DNA of 30,558 bases from JAXGPP01 sp964436865 (GTDB taxonomy: Bacteria; Planctomycetota; Planctomycetia; Pirellulales; Thermoguttaceae). This document shows, piece after piece, positions 1-8,517 of this stretch. Positions within the stretch are counted from its first letter, which is position 1; each line of letters begins with the position of its first letter. The notes under the pieces were generated by a model. It saw only the letters and a list, made by a program, of their open reading frames with translations. It had not been told where the DNA came from and searched no databases. The stretch lies in contig CAYTFK010000044.1 of NCBI GenBank assembly GCA_964436865.1, positions 1 to 30,558 of the forward strand, written 5' to 3'. Position numbers and translations under genes: made by a program.

Positions 1-56
1 GATTGACAGGGCAATTGGAGGTGAGTCTACTGTTTTCACTCGAAGAGGCTCAAGCG

Positions 57-3000
57 ATGCGACTACCAAGAGCAGCGATCGTCCTGTTTTTCCTGATCGG
101 CGGTTCGGCGGCGGCCGATCCACAACTCCCGGTGGCAGTGATTCTCGCCGAGCCGGGGCTCCCGGCGGGCGGTGCGCCGTCGTCGCCCGAAATCCTTTCG
201 GCCATCCTCGAGCGCGCGAGATTCCAGACGCAGATCGTCTCAGCCGACGACGTTGCTAATCCGGCCGTGCTCGATCCGTCTCGGGTCAGGCTGCTCGTAC
301 TTCCCGGTGCCCGCGCCTTTCCCGCCGAAGCCAAGGAATCACTCGTTTCGTTCCTCAAGGGGGGCGGCGATCTCCTGGCGACGGGCGGCTACGCCTTCGA
401 GGATCTTGTGCGGCGGGTCGACGGGCAGTGGGTCGGCGAGCGCGAGCGCCTCCGCGCGCAGTTCGAGCACGCGATGGCCCTCGAGCGGTCCGTGCTGCCG
501 GATGGCGGATTCGAGGCGGCGGGAGAAGTTCCCATCGGCGATGCTGCACCAAGCAGTGGCTGGCGCCGCACCGGACCGCAGTGCGAGGTCGTCGCCGAGG
601 CGGCGCGCGAGGGCTCGCGTGTCGGCCGCGTGACGCTGCCGCCAGAGGCGGCCGGTTCGTCGGCGATCTTTTATCAGGACGTCACCCCGCAGGCCGGAGC
701 GAGCTATCGCATCTCGGCCTGGGTGCGGACGCGCGACGTTCGCGGCCAGGGCATGGCCTACATGGCCGTCTACCAGCACGACGAGCAAGGACGCATGGTC
801 GAGTTTCGCGACTTCGCCGTCGCCCGCAACACGACCGACTGGCAGGAGTATCACTACGATTTCACTCCGCGGCCGAACGTTCGCCGCTTGCGGATCCAGG
901 CCGGGCTCTACAACGCCACGGGCACGATGTGGGTGGACGACGTGCGCCTGGGAAACGTCACCGGCGTCACGTCCACGGCAATCAACACCTCGACCGGCAA
1001 GCCGGCCGACGGCCTGGAAGTCGCGCCGGAGCAGATCGGCATCTTCGATCCTTCGTTTCCACTCAAGCGCGTGGCGAGCCTGCGGACCGCCGCCGGGCAG
1101 CTGGTGCTCCGCGAACCGGTCGAGATCAAGGGGCCGGTCGAGGGCTGGGCGGCATCGGGCGTTATCGGCTACGACCAGGCGCGGTGGATTCCGCTCCTGG
1201 AGGCCTTCGACCGCTATGGCCGGCCGCGCGGGCCGGCCGGGGCGATGGTTCTGAACTACGCCGGCTTCTACTCCGGCTCGTGCTGGGCCTATTTCGGTAT
1301 CGAGAACCAGGACCTATTCGCCGATCCCGAGTCGGCGGCCGCGCGCGGTCTGCAGCAAGTCGCCGGTTTCCTCCGCCGCAAGCTCTTCCTGCGCAATCTG
1401 GCAACCGATCAGCGTCTTTACCGCGCCGGCGAGACGATCACCGCTTCGGTCGTGGTCGACAATCGCGGCGCCGGCGAGCAAGCAGTCCGAGTGCGATTTA
1501 CGCTGGGTCCGGGAAGACAAGTCGCATCACACGCGCCCGAAGCGGCAAAGACACTGGCGGTGCCACCGGGGAAATCAGAACGGGTGGAATTCACGCTGCC
1601 AGCACCAAAGGATGCCAGGCCGTTGGAGCGAATCACCGCCGTGCTGGAAATGGCCGGTGAGGTGATCGACGCCATGACAACGGGGGTGGTGATCGAGCAA
1701 CCGGCCGCCGTTGCATCTGCCCCCCTGCTGCGTTTTTCTGGTAACTACTTCACGCTCGGCGGCCGCCCGCTGTTTCTCTTTGGCAGCGATGATTACTCGC
1801 GAATCTACCGCTCGGCCAGCGAGAACCCATTGACCTGGGCCAAAGAACTCGACGCGGCCCGCGACATGGGGCTCAACCTGTACGAGAACCTCCAGTATGT
1901 GAACCGCGGCCACCGACTGTCGGAGGACGACTGGCGCACGTTTCGGGCGATGGCCCAGCTTGTCGCGGCGCGCGGGATGGTGTTCATGCCCGGCATGCTC
2001 ATCGGCCACAACGTGGCAATCGGCGATGCGGCGTTGGCCGAGGAGAGCGCCCTGTGCCGCGAGTACGCCAGGCGTTTGGGCGACGTGCCGGCACTGCTCT
2101 ACTACATCAACGGCGACTACCAGATGCGGCTTGAAGAGCGGCCCGAAGAGGTGAAGGCCCTCTGGAACCGCTGGCTCGCAGAGAAGTACGGCGGGCCGGA
2201 GAGACTTCGCGCAGCGTGGCGGGTCGAGGAGGTCGGCAAGTGGGGAGAGATGCCGTTTCCGCCGGACATTTCGCAGCGGTGGGACGACATGGCGGCCGTC
2301 GATCGCTGGCGTTTTCTTCACTGGCTCATGCTCCGCTGGAACCGGGCCCACGTGGCGGCTGTGCGCGAGCACGACCGCGAGCACCCGATCACTTCGGAGT
2401 ATTACCAGTTTGCCTTCGCCGGGATGGACTTGCCGCTGACAATCGACGGGCAAGACGTATCGAATATCGGCTACTTCGACCGACCGGGCGAGGACCTCGA
2501 CGGCCTGCCGCTCAAGATCCGGTTCAACGATCTGCGGGCACGCGGCAAGGGAGTGAGCCTGGGGGAATACGGGGTCAAGACCCACCCGGCGTGGGCTGTC
2601 GAGAACGGCGCGTCGGGCTATCACATCGTGCGAACCGAGGACGAGCAGAAGCAGCTCTTCCTGGCCGTCGCACATTACGGTTTGGGACTCGGCGCGGCGA
2701 AGATTCAGAACTGGTGTCTCCGCGACGATCAGGCGCGGGTATTTCCTTGGGGGATGTTCTATCCGAACCAGGTCATCCCCAAGGACGTGGCCTACGTTCA
2801 CCGCAACCAGTCGCTGCTGTGGCGGCGTTTTGCGCCGTGCTACGTTCCGCCCCGCGTGACGGTTTGCCTTGCCGACCAGCTTCGCCAGGGAAATAGCGAT
2901 GGCTTGGGGGCTGAGGTCGCGTATCGCACCTTCACCGAGCTTCTGGGCCTGCATTACGACTTCAACACGATCAACGACCAGCACCTCGACCAGCTTCCGA

Positions 3001-4043
3001 ACGAGACGAGAGTGCTCGTCTATCCCTCGCCGATGGCCATCGAAGACGACTCGTTTGCCAGACTTATGCCGTGGGTGGAACGTGGCGGCACGCTGCTTTT
3101 GACGGGTGATTTTTCTTACGATGCCGACCGGCAGCGGACTCGCACGGATCGTCTTAAGAAGCTGGCGGGCGTGGAGTTCGTCGCCGAGAACTACGCAAAC
3201 ATCCATCGCAGCACAGCAAGCGACACGCTGATTGATCCAGCCCATGCTTCATTGGCCGGGCACGCTGTGCGACCGTGTATCCGCGTTCGGCCGTCGGGTG
3301 CGGAAGTGCTGGCAACCGCCGGCGGGCTGCCGCTCCTCGTGAGGCATCGCCTGGGGCAAGGAACGGTGTATTACTTCACCGATCCAGTCGAACTGGCCGA
3401 TGAGCCGGGCGGCGCGGTTCTCCGCCGCAAGCTCTACGGCGCCGTGCTCCAGGCCGCGGGAGAGCGGCCGCTCGCGATCGCGCCCGACGAAGCTTGGCTG
3501 CACGTCATGAGGCAGCCCACCGCGCACGGGGCGGTGCACGTCGTCTACAACACGAAGCCCGCACCCGGCCGAGAAGACGCGATCCTTCCCACGGCGGCGG
3601 GCGAGGTCCGGCTAACAGTCCGCAATCGCTATCCGGCCTTGGCCGCCGTCACGGCTGTCGGGAATCTTGTGGCGACCAGCGCCGACGGGAATGTTACCTG
3701 TGCCGATCAGACTGTCTTGCGAGGCAACGGGCTCAAGGCTGCCCTGTCGCTCGATGGCGAGGATCTGCGCCGCTCGCAGGCCGTGCTCGTCGGTCCCTTC
3801 GAGCCGGGCCGGTTCGAGCTCGCTCCGCGTGCGGGCAAGCCCGTGGCCTTGGTGGGCGACATACACCGCGGCCGCTGGCGAACGCTGGAGCGGGTGTCAC
3901 TTGCGGCGGAACGCCCAATCATCGACATCGATGGCGACCGTGCAACGTGCCTGATCCTGATTGCAGATGACGCTCAGCTCTCGCGCTGGACGGCCGACAT
4001 CGAGCGGTCGATACTCCACCCGGAGGAGGTGGCCGGGTATTGA
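57..4043 (+). CDS. Secreted GH42-like (beta-galactosidase-type) glycoside hydrolase, multidomain
   Basis: The protein has 1328 aa. The ATG at 57 is chosen over an in-frame TTG at 3 because it starts a clear signal peptide (MRLPRAAIVLFFLIGGSAAA, then DPQ) and has GAGG eight bases upstream. Residues ~20-120 look like a glutamine-amidotransferase-like fold (VRLLVLPGARAFP, GGGDLLATGGYAF). Residues ~150-310 resemble a CBM4/9-type beta-sandwich ending in MWVDDVRLG. Residues ~560-960 form the probable TIM barrel, starting at FTLGGRPLFLFGSDDY. A second amidotransferase-like segment, like the GH42 trimerisation domain, lies at ~960-1110 (WVERGGTLLLTGDFSYD). E837 in LGEYG fits the nucleophile. The usual acid/base Asn-Glu is replaced by N685-G686-D687. 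Substrate is unknown; secretion suggests polysaccharide or glycan processing. The general family is fairly sure, the activity is not. It converges on the hydrogenase-related operon with a 62-bp gap. Confidence 0.75.
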   Translation: MRLPRAAIVLFFLIGGSAAADPQLPVAVILAEPGLPAGGAPSSPEILSAILERARFQTQIVSADDVANPAVLDPSRVRLLVLPGARAFPAEAKESLVSFLKGGGDLLATGGYAFEDLVRRVDGQWVGERERLRAQFEHAMALERSVLPDGGFEAAGEVPIGDAAPSSGWRRTGPQCEVVAEAAREGSRVGRVTLPPEAAGSSAIFYQDVTPQAGASYRISAWVRTRDVRGQGMAYMAVYQHDEQGRMVEFRDFAVARNTTDWQEYHYDFTPRPNVRRLRIQAGLYNATGTMWVDDVRLGNVTGVTSTAINTSTGKPADGLEVAPEQIGIFDPSFPLKRVASLRTAAGQLVLREPVEIKGPVEGWAASGVIGYDQARWIPLLEAFDRYGRPRGPAGAMVLNYAGFYSGSCWAYFGIENQDLFADPESAAARGLQQVAGFLRRKLFLRNLATDQRLYRAGETITASVVVDNRGAGEQAVRVRFTLGPGRQVASHAPEAAKTLAVPPGKSERVEFTLPAPKDARPLERITAVLEMAGEVIDAMTTGVVIEQPAAVASAPLLRFSGNYFTLGGRPLFLFGSDDYSRIYRSASENPLTWAKELDAARDMGLNLYENLQYVNRGHRLSEDDWRTFRAMAQLVAARGMVFMPGMLIGHNVAIGDAALAEESALCREYARRLGDVPALLYYINGDYQMRLEERPEEVKALWNRWLAEKYGGPERLRAAWRVEEVGKWGEMPFPPDISQRWDDMAAVDRWRFLHWLMLRWNRAHVAAVREHDREHPITSEYYQFAFAGMDLPLTIDGQDVSNIGYFDRPGEDLDGLPLKIRFNDLRARGKGVSLGEYGVKTHPAWAVENGASGYHIVRTEDEQKQLFLAVAHYGLGLGAAKIQNWCLRDDQARVFPWGMFYPNQVIPKDVAYVHRNQSLLWRRFAPCYVPPRVTVCLADQLRQGNSDGLGAEVAYRTFTELLGLHYDFNTINDQHLDQLPNETRVLVYPSPMAIEDDSFARLMPWVERGGTLLLTGDFSYDADRQRTRTDRLKKLAGVEFVAENYANIHRSTASDTLIDPAHASLAGHAVRPCIRVRPSGAEVLATAGGLPLLVRHRLGQGTVYYFTDPVELADEPGGAVLRRKLYGAVLQAAGERPLAIAPDEAWLHVMRQPTAHGAVHVVYNTKPAPGREDAILPTAAGEVRLTVRNRYPALAAVTAVGNLVATSADGNVTCADQTVLRGNGLKAALSLDGEDLRRSQAVLVGPFEPGRFELAPRAGKPVALVGDIHRGRWRTLERVSLAAERPIIDIDGDRATCLILIADDAQLSRWTADIERSILHPEEVAGY

Positions 4044-4105
4044 CGTCTGTGGCGACTTGGAGTCTCCCCCGTGCAGGCCAAGCGGGCGGAATCCGATGAT
4101 TTGCC

Positions 4106-4891
4106 TCACTCGATGCGGCCGATGAGACGCAACAGGCCGTCGAGGATCGTAAAAGGATGCGGAGGACAGCCGGGTATATAGAGGTCGACGGGCAGCAGAC
4201 CCGCTGCGCCGTCGTGGACCTCGGAGTTGCCGGCCAAGAGGCCGCCGGAGATGGCACATGCGCCGACGGCGATCACGATCTTCGGGGCCGGGACCGCCTC
4301 GTAGCTCTTCACGAGCGCCAACCGCATGTTCTCCGTTACCGGGCCCGTGATTAGCAGCCCGTCAGCGTGTCGCGGCGAGGCGACGAACTGGATGCCGAAC
4401 CGGCCAAGATCAAAGCCTATGGTGCTCAGCACGTTCGTGTCGGCCTCGCAGGCGTTGCAGCCGCCGGCGCTGACCTGCCGCAGCTTGAGCGAGCGTCCGA
4501 AGAGCGCCTGTATGCGAGTTCGCAGGGCTGCACCGGCGCTGTCGATCGCACTGTCTGTCACGCAATTCCGCTGATCGCCAGCAAGCACTACCAGGTCCTC
4601 TCGCCGTCTGGCTGCGAGGCGGTATTCGGCACTCCAAGTGATTGCACCTTCGGGGCAGGCCTCCTGGCAATCGCTGCAGAACACGCAGCGGCCGAGATCC
4701 AACTGGATGGAGCCGTTGATTGCTATGGCTTCGGAAGGACAACTCTCGACACACGCCCTGCAGCCGGCGGGGCACTTCGTGCCATCGATGCGCGGCAGGC
4801 CGCGAAAACGGTCGGGCAATTGCGGCGGATGGTGAGGATAGCGACCGGTGCGGTGACCCTGGCGGAGCCGAGTGAGAACAATGTCCAGCAT
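4106..4891 (-). CDS. hyfI: Ferredoxin fused to NuoB/HycG/HyfI-like small subunit of Ehr complex
   Basis: The protein has 261 aa and joins two parts that are separate proteins in E. coli Hyf (HyfH and HyfI). Residues 40-80 carry two 4Fe-4S ferredoxin motifs: C40, C44, C47, C51 and C69, C72, C75, C79, each ending in CP. Residues ~135-261 are the small subunit, which holds the N2-type cluster next to the large subunit. Its four ligands are present: C145 and C148 in GGCNACEAD, C212 in GACA, and C242 in PGCPP. Expected role: electron transfer between a soluble donor or acceptor and the membrane complex, on the cytoplasmic side. It is the last gene of the operon, 9 bp after the large subunit. The ATG at 4891 is the natural start. 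Confidence 0.88.
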   Translation of the reverse strand: MLDIVLTRLRQGHRTGRYPHHPPQLPDRFRGLPRIDGTKCPAGCRACVESCPSEAIAINGSIQLDLGRCVFCSDCQEACPEGAITWSAEYRLAARRREDLVVLAGDQRNCVTDSAIDSAGAALRTRIQALFGRSLKLRQVSAGGCNACEADTNVLSTIGFDLGRFGIQFVASPRHADGLLITGPVTENMRLALVKSYEAVPAPKIVIAVGACAISGGLLAGNSEVHDGAAGLLPVDLYIPGCPPHPFTILDGLLRLIGRIE

Positions 4892-4900
4892 CGCAGTCTC

Positions 4901-6409
4901 CTACAGGTCATGCCCGCAATACGAAAGATTGAAGCTCTTGTTACAGAGCGGGAAATCTGAGATCTGCTGGCCGCGCAGCGCCGCGGCCAGACCGCTCCAG
5001 TTGTGAAACGACGGATCGACAATCTTATACGCTTCAAGGCGACCCTTGTCGTCGGTCATCGCGACGTGACAGATCTCTCCCCGCCAGCCCTCGACCAATG
5101 CCACGATGAGCCGATGCGGCTCCAGCGGCCTCACAGCCGCCTGGACCGGTCCGCCGGGAAGCGCGGCGAGGCGGTCCTGGATGAATTTCACCGACTGCTG
5201 GATTTCCTGCCAGCGGACGTACGCGCGGGCGAACACGTCGCCGCTATGCCACGTGGAGACCGGCACCGAGTTGAAGCAGTACACTCCCAGCGGCAGATCG
5301 TTGCGAATGTCGCGCGAGAAGCCACAGGCCCGGGCGGGCGGGCCGACGAGTCCCAGCGCGCGAGCCATTACAGGATTCACCGAGCCGGTATCCTCGAAAC
5401 GGGCCATCACCGAAGGCGAGTCCCACAGCAGCTCGACGGCCGATTTCACATCGCGAAACGTCGCCGCCAGCCGCCGGGAGAGCTCTTCGATCCGTGCAGG
5501 CTCCAGATCGAAGCCGACTCCGCCGGGCCGCATCACGCCGCGGCCGAAGCGGTTGCCGCAGCAGAGGGCTGTCAGGTTGAGAAAATCGCCGCGGAGGCGG
5601 CCGCAGTAGGAGGCCGTCGGCAGAAAACCGACGTCACCCGCCATCGCTCCCAGGTCGCCGGTGTGGTTGGCCAGCCGCTCCAGTTCCATTGCGATGCTTC
5701 GCAGCACCTGCGCCCGGGCGGGCACGCGCGAGCGCGAAAGGCCTTCGACCACGTGGCAGTAGGCGCTGGCATGACCGATGGTGGTGTCGCCGGCGACGAT
5801 TTCCATCGTCCGCAGCCGACGGCCGGCGGGCATCGCGGGCAATCGGCGTTCGATCCCGCGGTACTGGTAGCCGAGTGAGATCTCCAGGTGAAACACCTCT
5901 TCGCCGTAGCATTGGAAGCGGAAATGGCCCGGCTCAATAATCCCCGCGTGAACCGGCCCGACGGCGACCTCGTGAATCTCGTCCCCTTCGACGCGGTAGA
6001 ACTCCATCGCGCCGATGGGCGGCGAACCCGTGTCAGCTTTCGGCCGCGGAAACCGCACCGGCTTGAGCCACGGATGATCGACCGGAATAATGCCGTGCTG
6101 TTCGGCGATCTCGCGCTCGAAGAGCTGGACCTGCGGGCACTCGATTGCCAGCGAAGGGAACTGGTTTTCGGCGAGCACCGTGCGGATGATCTGCAGCCGG
6201 CCGTCGGCATCGTGGGTTATCACCGCGTACAGTTCCGCCGGCGCGGGAGAATCCGGCCGGGCGGCAAACAAAGCCGAGACACGGGCATCGGCCGCGACCG
6301 AGTCGATGATCGTCGCGCGGAATTCCTGCCAGGACACGGACGGCACATCGTCGCGCGCCGTCGCTGCGCCGTTGGCCAAGGTAGCGATCTCGCGTGCGAC
6401 AATCATCAT
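4901..6409 (-). CDS. hycE: HycE/HyfG-like large subunit of Ehr complex, lacking NiFe-ligand motifs
   Basis: The protein has 502 aa. Residues ~25-125 match the 30-kDa (NuoC-like) domain and ~145-502 the 49-kDa (NuoD-like) domain. The start is the ATG at 6409, with GGAGG at 6415-6419 and a 4-bp ATGA overlap with hyfF; upstream in-frame codons lie inside hyfF and are implausible. True group 4 [NiFe]-hydrogenases have RICGIC and DPCxxC at the two ligand sites. Here the matching regions read AGDTTIGHASAYC (206-218) and DPSFHNW (465-471), and the C-terminus is LCNKSFNLSYCGHDL. That pattern is typical of Ehr-type complexes such as the M. tuberculosis Rv0082-Rv0087 cluster, recalled from knowledge. 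The subunit probably does not carry out H2 chemistry; its substrate is unknown. Confidence 0.87.
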   Translation of the reverse strand: MMIVAREIATLANGAATARDDVPSVSWQEFRATIIDSVAADARVSALFAARPDSPAPAELYAVITHDADGRLQIIRTVLAENQFPSLAIECPQVQLFEREIAEQHGIIPVDHPWLKPVRFPRPKADTGSPPIGAMEFYRVEGDEIHEVAVGPVHAGIIEPGHFRFQCYGEEVFHLEISLGYQYRGIERRLPAMPAGRRLRTMEIVAGDTTIGHASAYCHVVEGLSRSRVPARAQVLRSIAMELERLANHTGDLGAMAGDVGFLPTASYCGRLRGDFLNLTALCCGNRFGRGVMRPGGVGFDLEPARIEELSRRLAATFRDVKSAVELLWDSPSVMARFEDTGSVNPVMARALGLVGPPARACGFSRDIRNDLPLGVYCFNSVPVSTWHSGDVFARAYVRWQEIQQSVKFIQDRLAALPGGPVQAAVRPLEPHRLIVALVEGWRGEICHVAMTDDKGRLEAYKIVDPSFHNWSGLAAALRGQQISDFPLCNKSFNLSYCGHDL

Positions 6410-7839
6410 TGGACCTCCAGAAGACGGGCTGCGGCAAGCAACAGGTTGGAGAGTCCGGGCGGAACGGCCAGGCCCAGCCACACCAGCAGCGCGAGCATTG
6501 CCGCCATCGGCCCCCAGGTGATTACGGTGTCGCGATAGCCGCTGGCCGCAGCCTTGGGACTGGGACGACCTTGCACCGCCGAGAGCACCGTCGCGCCCAT
6601 GCCGACGAACACCAGGAGCAACAGTACCAGGAACAGCCCGCCGGCGAAGAACCAGCCGCCGCCGAAGACGCCGCTCAGAATCGTGAGTGTGCTCATGAAC
6701 GTGCCGAACGGCGGCGCGCCGCTGATCGCGAAGAATCCCGCCACCAGCAACGGGCCTGTCCATGGGAGCCGCGCGAGCACACCCGAGACTTCGGGAACCG
6801 ACTTGCTGCCATAGGCGTGATAGACATTGCCGCTGCCGAGGAAGAGCACCGACTTGGCAAGCGAGCTGTTAAACATGTGCAATAGCGCGCCGAGCGTCGC
6901 CGCCTGCCCGATGCCGATGGCAAAGGCCAGGATGCCCATCTGCTCGATGCTGGAATAGGCGAGCATTCGCTTCAGGTCGCGCTGACCGGCGAGGAAGACT
7001 CCGGCAACCGCCATTGAGACGAGCCCCAATACGACCAGGATTCGCTGGGCAAACAGGGCATCGCCTGCGGCGACGCAGAGCTGATAGGCCCGCAGGATCG
7101 GCAGCAGCGCGCAAGGAAGCAGCGCACCGGAGAGCACCGCCGAGATGGGCGCCGGGGCCTCACCGTGGGCGTCGGGAAGCCAGGCATGCAAGGGTGCCAG
7201 GCCCATCTTCGTTCCGTAGCCAACCACGAGCAGCGCGAAGGCGGCGTGGAGCCACGGTCGGTCGAGGAGCGGGGCGGCGGCCAGCAGATCGGTCACCAGA
7301 AGCGACGGCCGCAGGCGGCTGTGAAGCGACGCATAGGCGAGGAAGAACGAACCGAGAAGGGCCACGGCGATGGCCACCGAGCAGATGAGCAGGTATTTCC
7401 ACGTGGCTTCGAGCGAACGCGATGTGCGATGGAAGTAGATCAATGGCGCACTGGCCAGCGTGGTCGCTTCCATCGCCACCCAGATGAGTCCCCAATGCTG
7501 CGACCACACCAGCACGTTCATCGATCCCAGAAAAGCCAGCATGCACGCGCAAAACACGCGGTTGGGAAGCCGCCGCTCGTAACGCAGGTACCCGAAAGCG
7601 TAAACCGAGCTGCTGAGGAATAGGATGCCGACCAGGAGCATGAACAGCCGCCCCAGCGGATCGAGCGCGAGCCAACCGCCGGCTATCGTCCGGGTGGGAG
7701 CAAAGAGCACAACCATGGCGAGGCCAAGATAGGCCCCGCCGCCGATCGGCAAGATGAGCGGCCGCCAGCGGTCGGAAGGCAACGCCAGCGCGACCACCGC
7801 CAAGGCAAACGGAAGCACCAGCAATACGGTCTCGATCAT
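6406..7839 (-). CDS. hyfF: HyfF/HycQ-like antiporter-type membrane subunit of Ehr complex
   Basis: The protein has 477 aa and is almost entirely hydrophobic, with roughly 13-14 membrane spans. It belongs to the NuoL/M/N-Mrp proton-pump family (Proton_antipo_M). Family landmarks are GYGTKMGLAPLHAWLPDAH, in which K211 matches the conserved channel lysine, then ISAVLSGALLP, and LAYSSIEQMGILAF. The role is proton or sodium translocation across the cytoplasmic membrane, coupled to the soluble arm. It is somewhat shorter than E. coli HyfF (about 526 aa). It starts at the ATG at 7839, 9 bp after hyfE, and overlaps the large-subunit gene by 4 bp, so the genes are surely co-transcribed. Confidence 0.88.
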   Translation of the reverse strand: MIETVLLVLPFALAVVALALPSDRWRPLILPIGGGAYLGLAMVVLFAPTRTIAGGWLALDPLGRLFMLLVGILFLSSSVYAFGYLRYERRLPNRVFCACMLAFLGSMNVLVWSQHWGLIWVAMEATTLASAPLIYFHRTSRSLEATWKYLLICSVAIAVALLGSFFLAYASLHSRLRPSLLVTDLLAAAPLLDRPWLHAAFALLVVGYGTKMGLAPLHAWLPDAHGEAPAPISAVLSGALLPCALLPILRAYQLCVAAGDALFAQRILVVLGLVSMAVAGVFLAGQRDLKRMLAYSSIEQMGILAFAIGIGQAATLGALLHMFNSSLAKSVLFLGSGNVYHAYGSKSVPEVSGVLARLPWTGPLLVAGFFAISGAPPFGTFMSTLTILSGVFGGGWFFAGGLFLVLLLLVFVGMGATVLSAVQGRPSPKAAASGYRDTVITWGPMAAMLALLVWLGLAVPPGLSNLLLAAARLLEVQ

Positions 7840-7848
7840 GATCGTCTT

Positions 7849-8511
7849 TCAGAAGTGAAGCAATGGGGGCGCCATTTCGGCCTCATCTTGCAGGGCAGCG
7901 GCTCCGGCCGGCGGTTCGCGGTTGAGGTGTCCGAGAATGATCCCCATGATGAAGACGCCCACGAACAGGTCCAGCAGCGCGCCCATTTCCACCAGTGCCG
8001 GCATGCTCTCCAACAAGAGAACGCCGAAGATGTAGATGCCGTTCTCCAGCACGAGATAGCCGAGCACCTGCATGATGCCACGCACCCGGGTGGTGAGCAC
8101 GATGAACCCGGCGAGCACCGTGGCCAGCGCCGCCGGTACGACCATGCCGCTGGAATGGCTGGCGGCCAGCGGCAGGCGCTTGCTGAACTCGAGCACCAGC
8201 AAGGTGCCCGCGGCGCCGATCAGCAGCGACCGGGTAAGTCCGATCAGCGATTCTACGCTCCGCGGGGAGTCCGAGTCGCGGAGCAGCCGCAGCAAGAGCC
8301 GAGGGATGACGATCACCTTGGTGGCGACCGTAGCTGCCGCCATGAGCAATGCCCGCCAATTGGGGTTCTCGTGGACCAATAGCGGCATGATGCCGACCAG
8401 CAGTCCCTGGAGTGCGACCACCTGGACTACCGCGCGGACGCGGCTGGCGCCGAGGGTCACGAAGTTGAGAACCATCACCAGGATGCAGAGTACGCTGAGC
8501 AGAGAATCCAT
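7849..8511 (-). CDS. hyfE: HyfE/HycP-like small membrane subunit of Ehr complex
   Basis: The protein has 220 aa and about six hydrophobic helices. It matches HyfE (about 216 aa in E. coli) in length and placement. The C-terminal region has the NuoK-like part, including LENGIYIFGVLLLESMPALVEMG, where the glutamates within membrane helices correspond to the conserved NuoK carboxylates. It ends in an amphipathic HLNREPP tail. Inferred role: part of the proton-translocating membrane arm. The ATG at 8511 lies 6 bp after the hycD/hyfC stop; no strong ribosome-binding site is visible, which fits translational coupling. Confidence 0.85.
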   Translation of the reverse strand: MDSLLSVLCILVMVLNFVTLGASRVRAVVQVVALQGLLVGIMPLLVHENPNWRALLMAAATVATKVIVIPRLLLRLLRDSDSPRSVESLIGLTRSLLIGAAGTLLVLEFSKRLPLAASHSSGMVVPAALATVLAGFIVLTTRVRGIMQVLGYLVLENGIYIFGVLLLESMPALVEMGALLDLFVGVFIMGIILGHLNREPPAGAAALQDEAEMAPPLLHF

Positions 8512-8517
8512 GGGCGC

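Noticed and set aside
1575..3245. Long reading frame on the minus strand inside the GH42-like gene (556 codons)
   Set aside because: It is antisense to a well-supported secreted enzyme, its translation is low-complexity in charged residues with no domain, and it follows from high GC.
4044..4105. Terminator in the gap between the convergent glycosidase and Ehr genes
   Set aside because: Only a four-base stem (GACT/AGTC) was seen and no U-tract, which is too weak to call.
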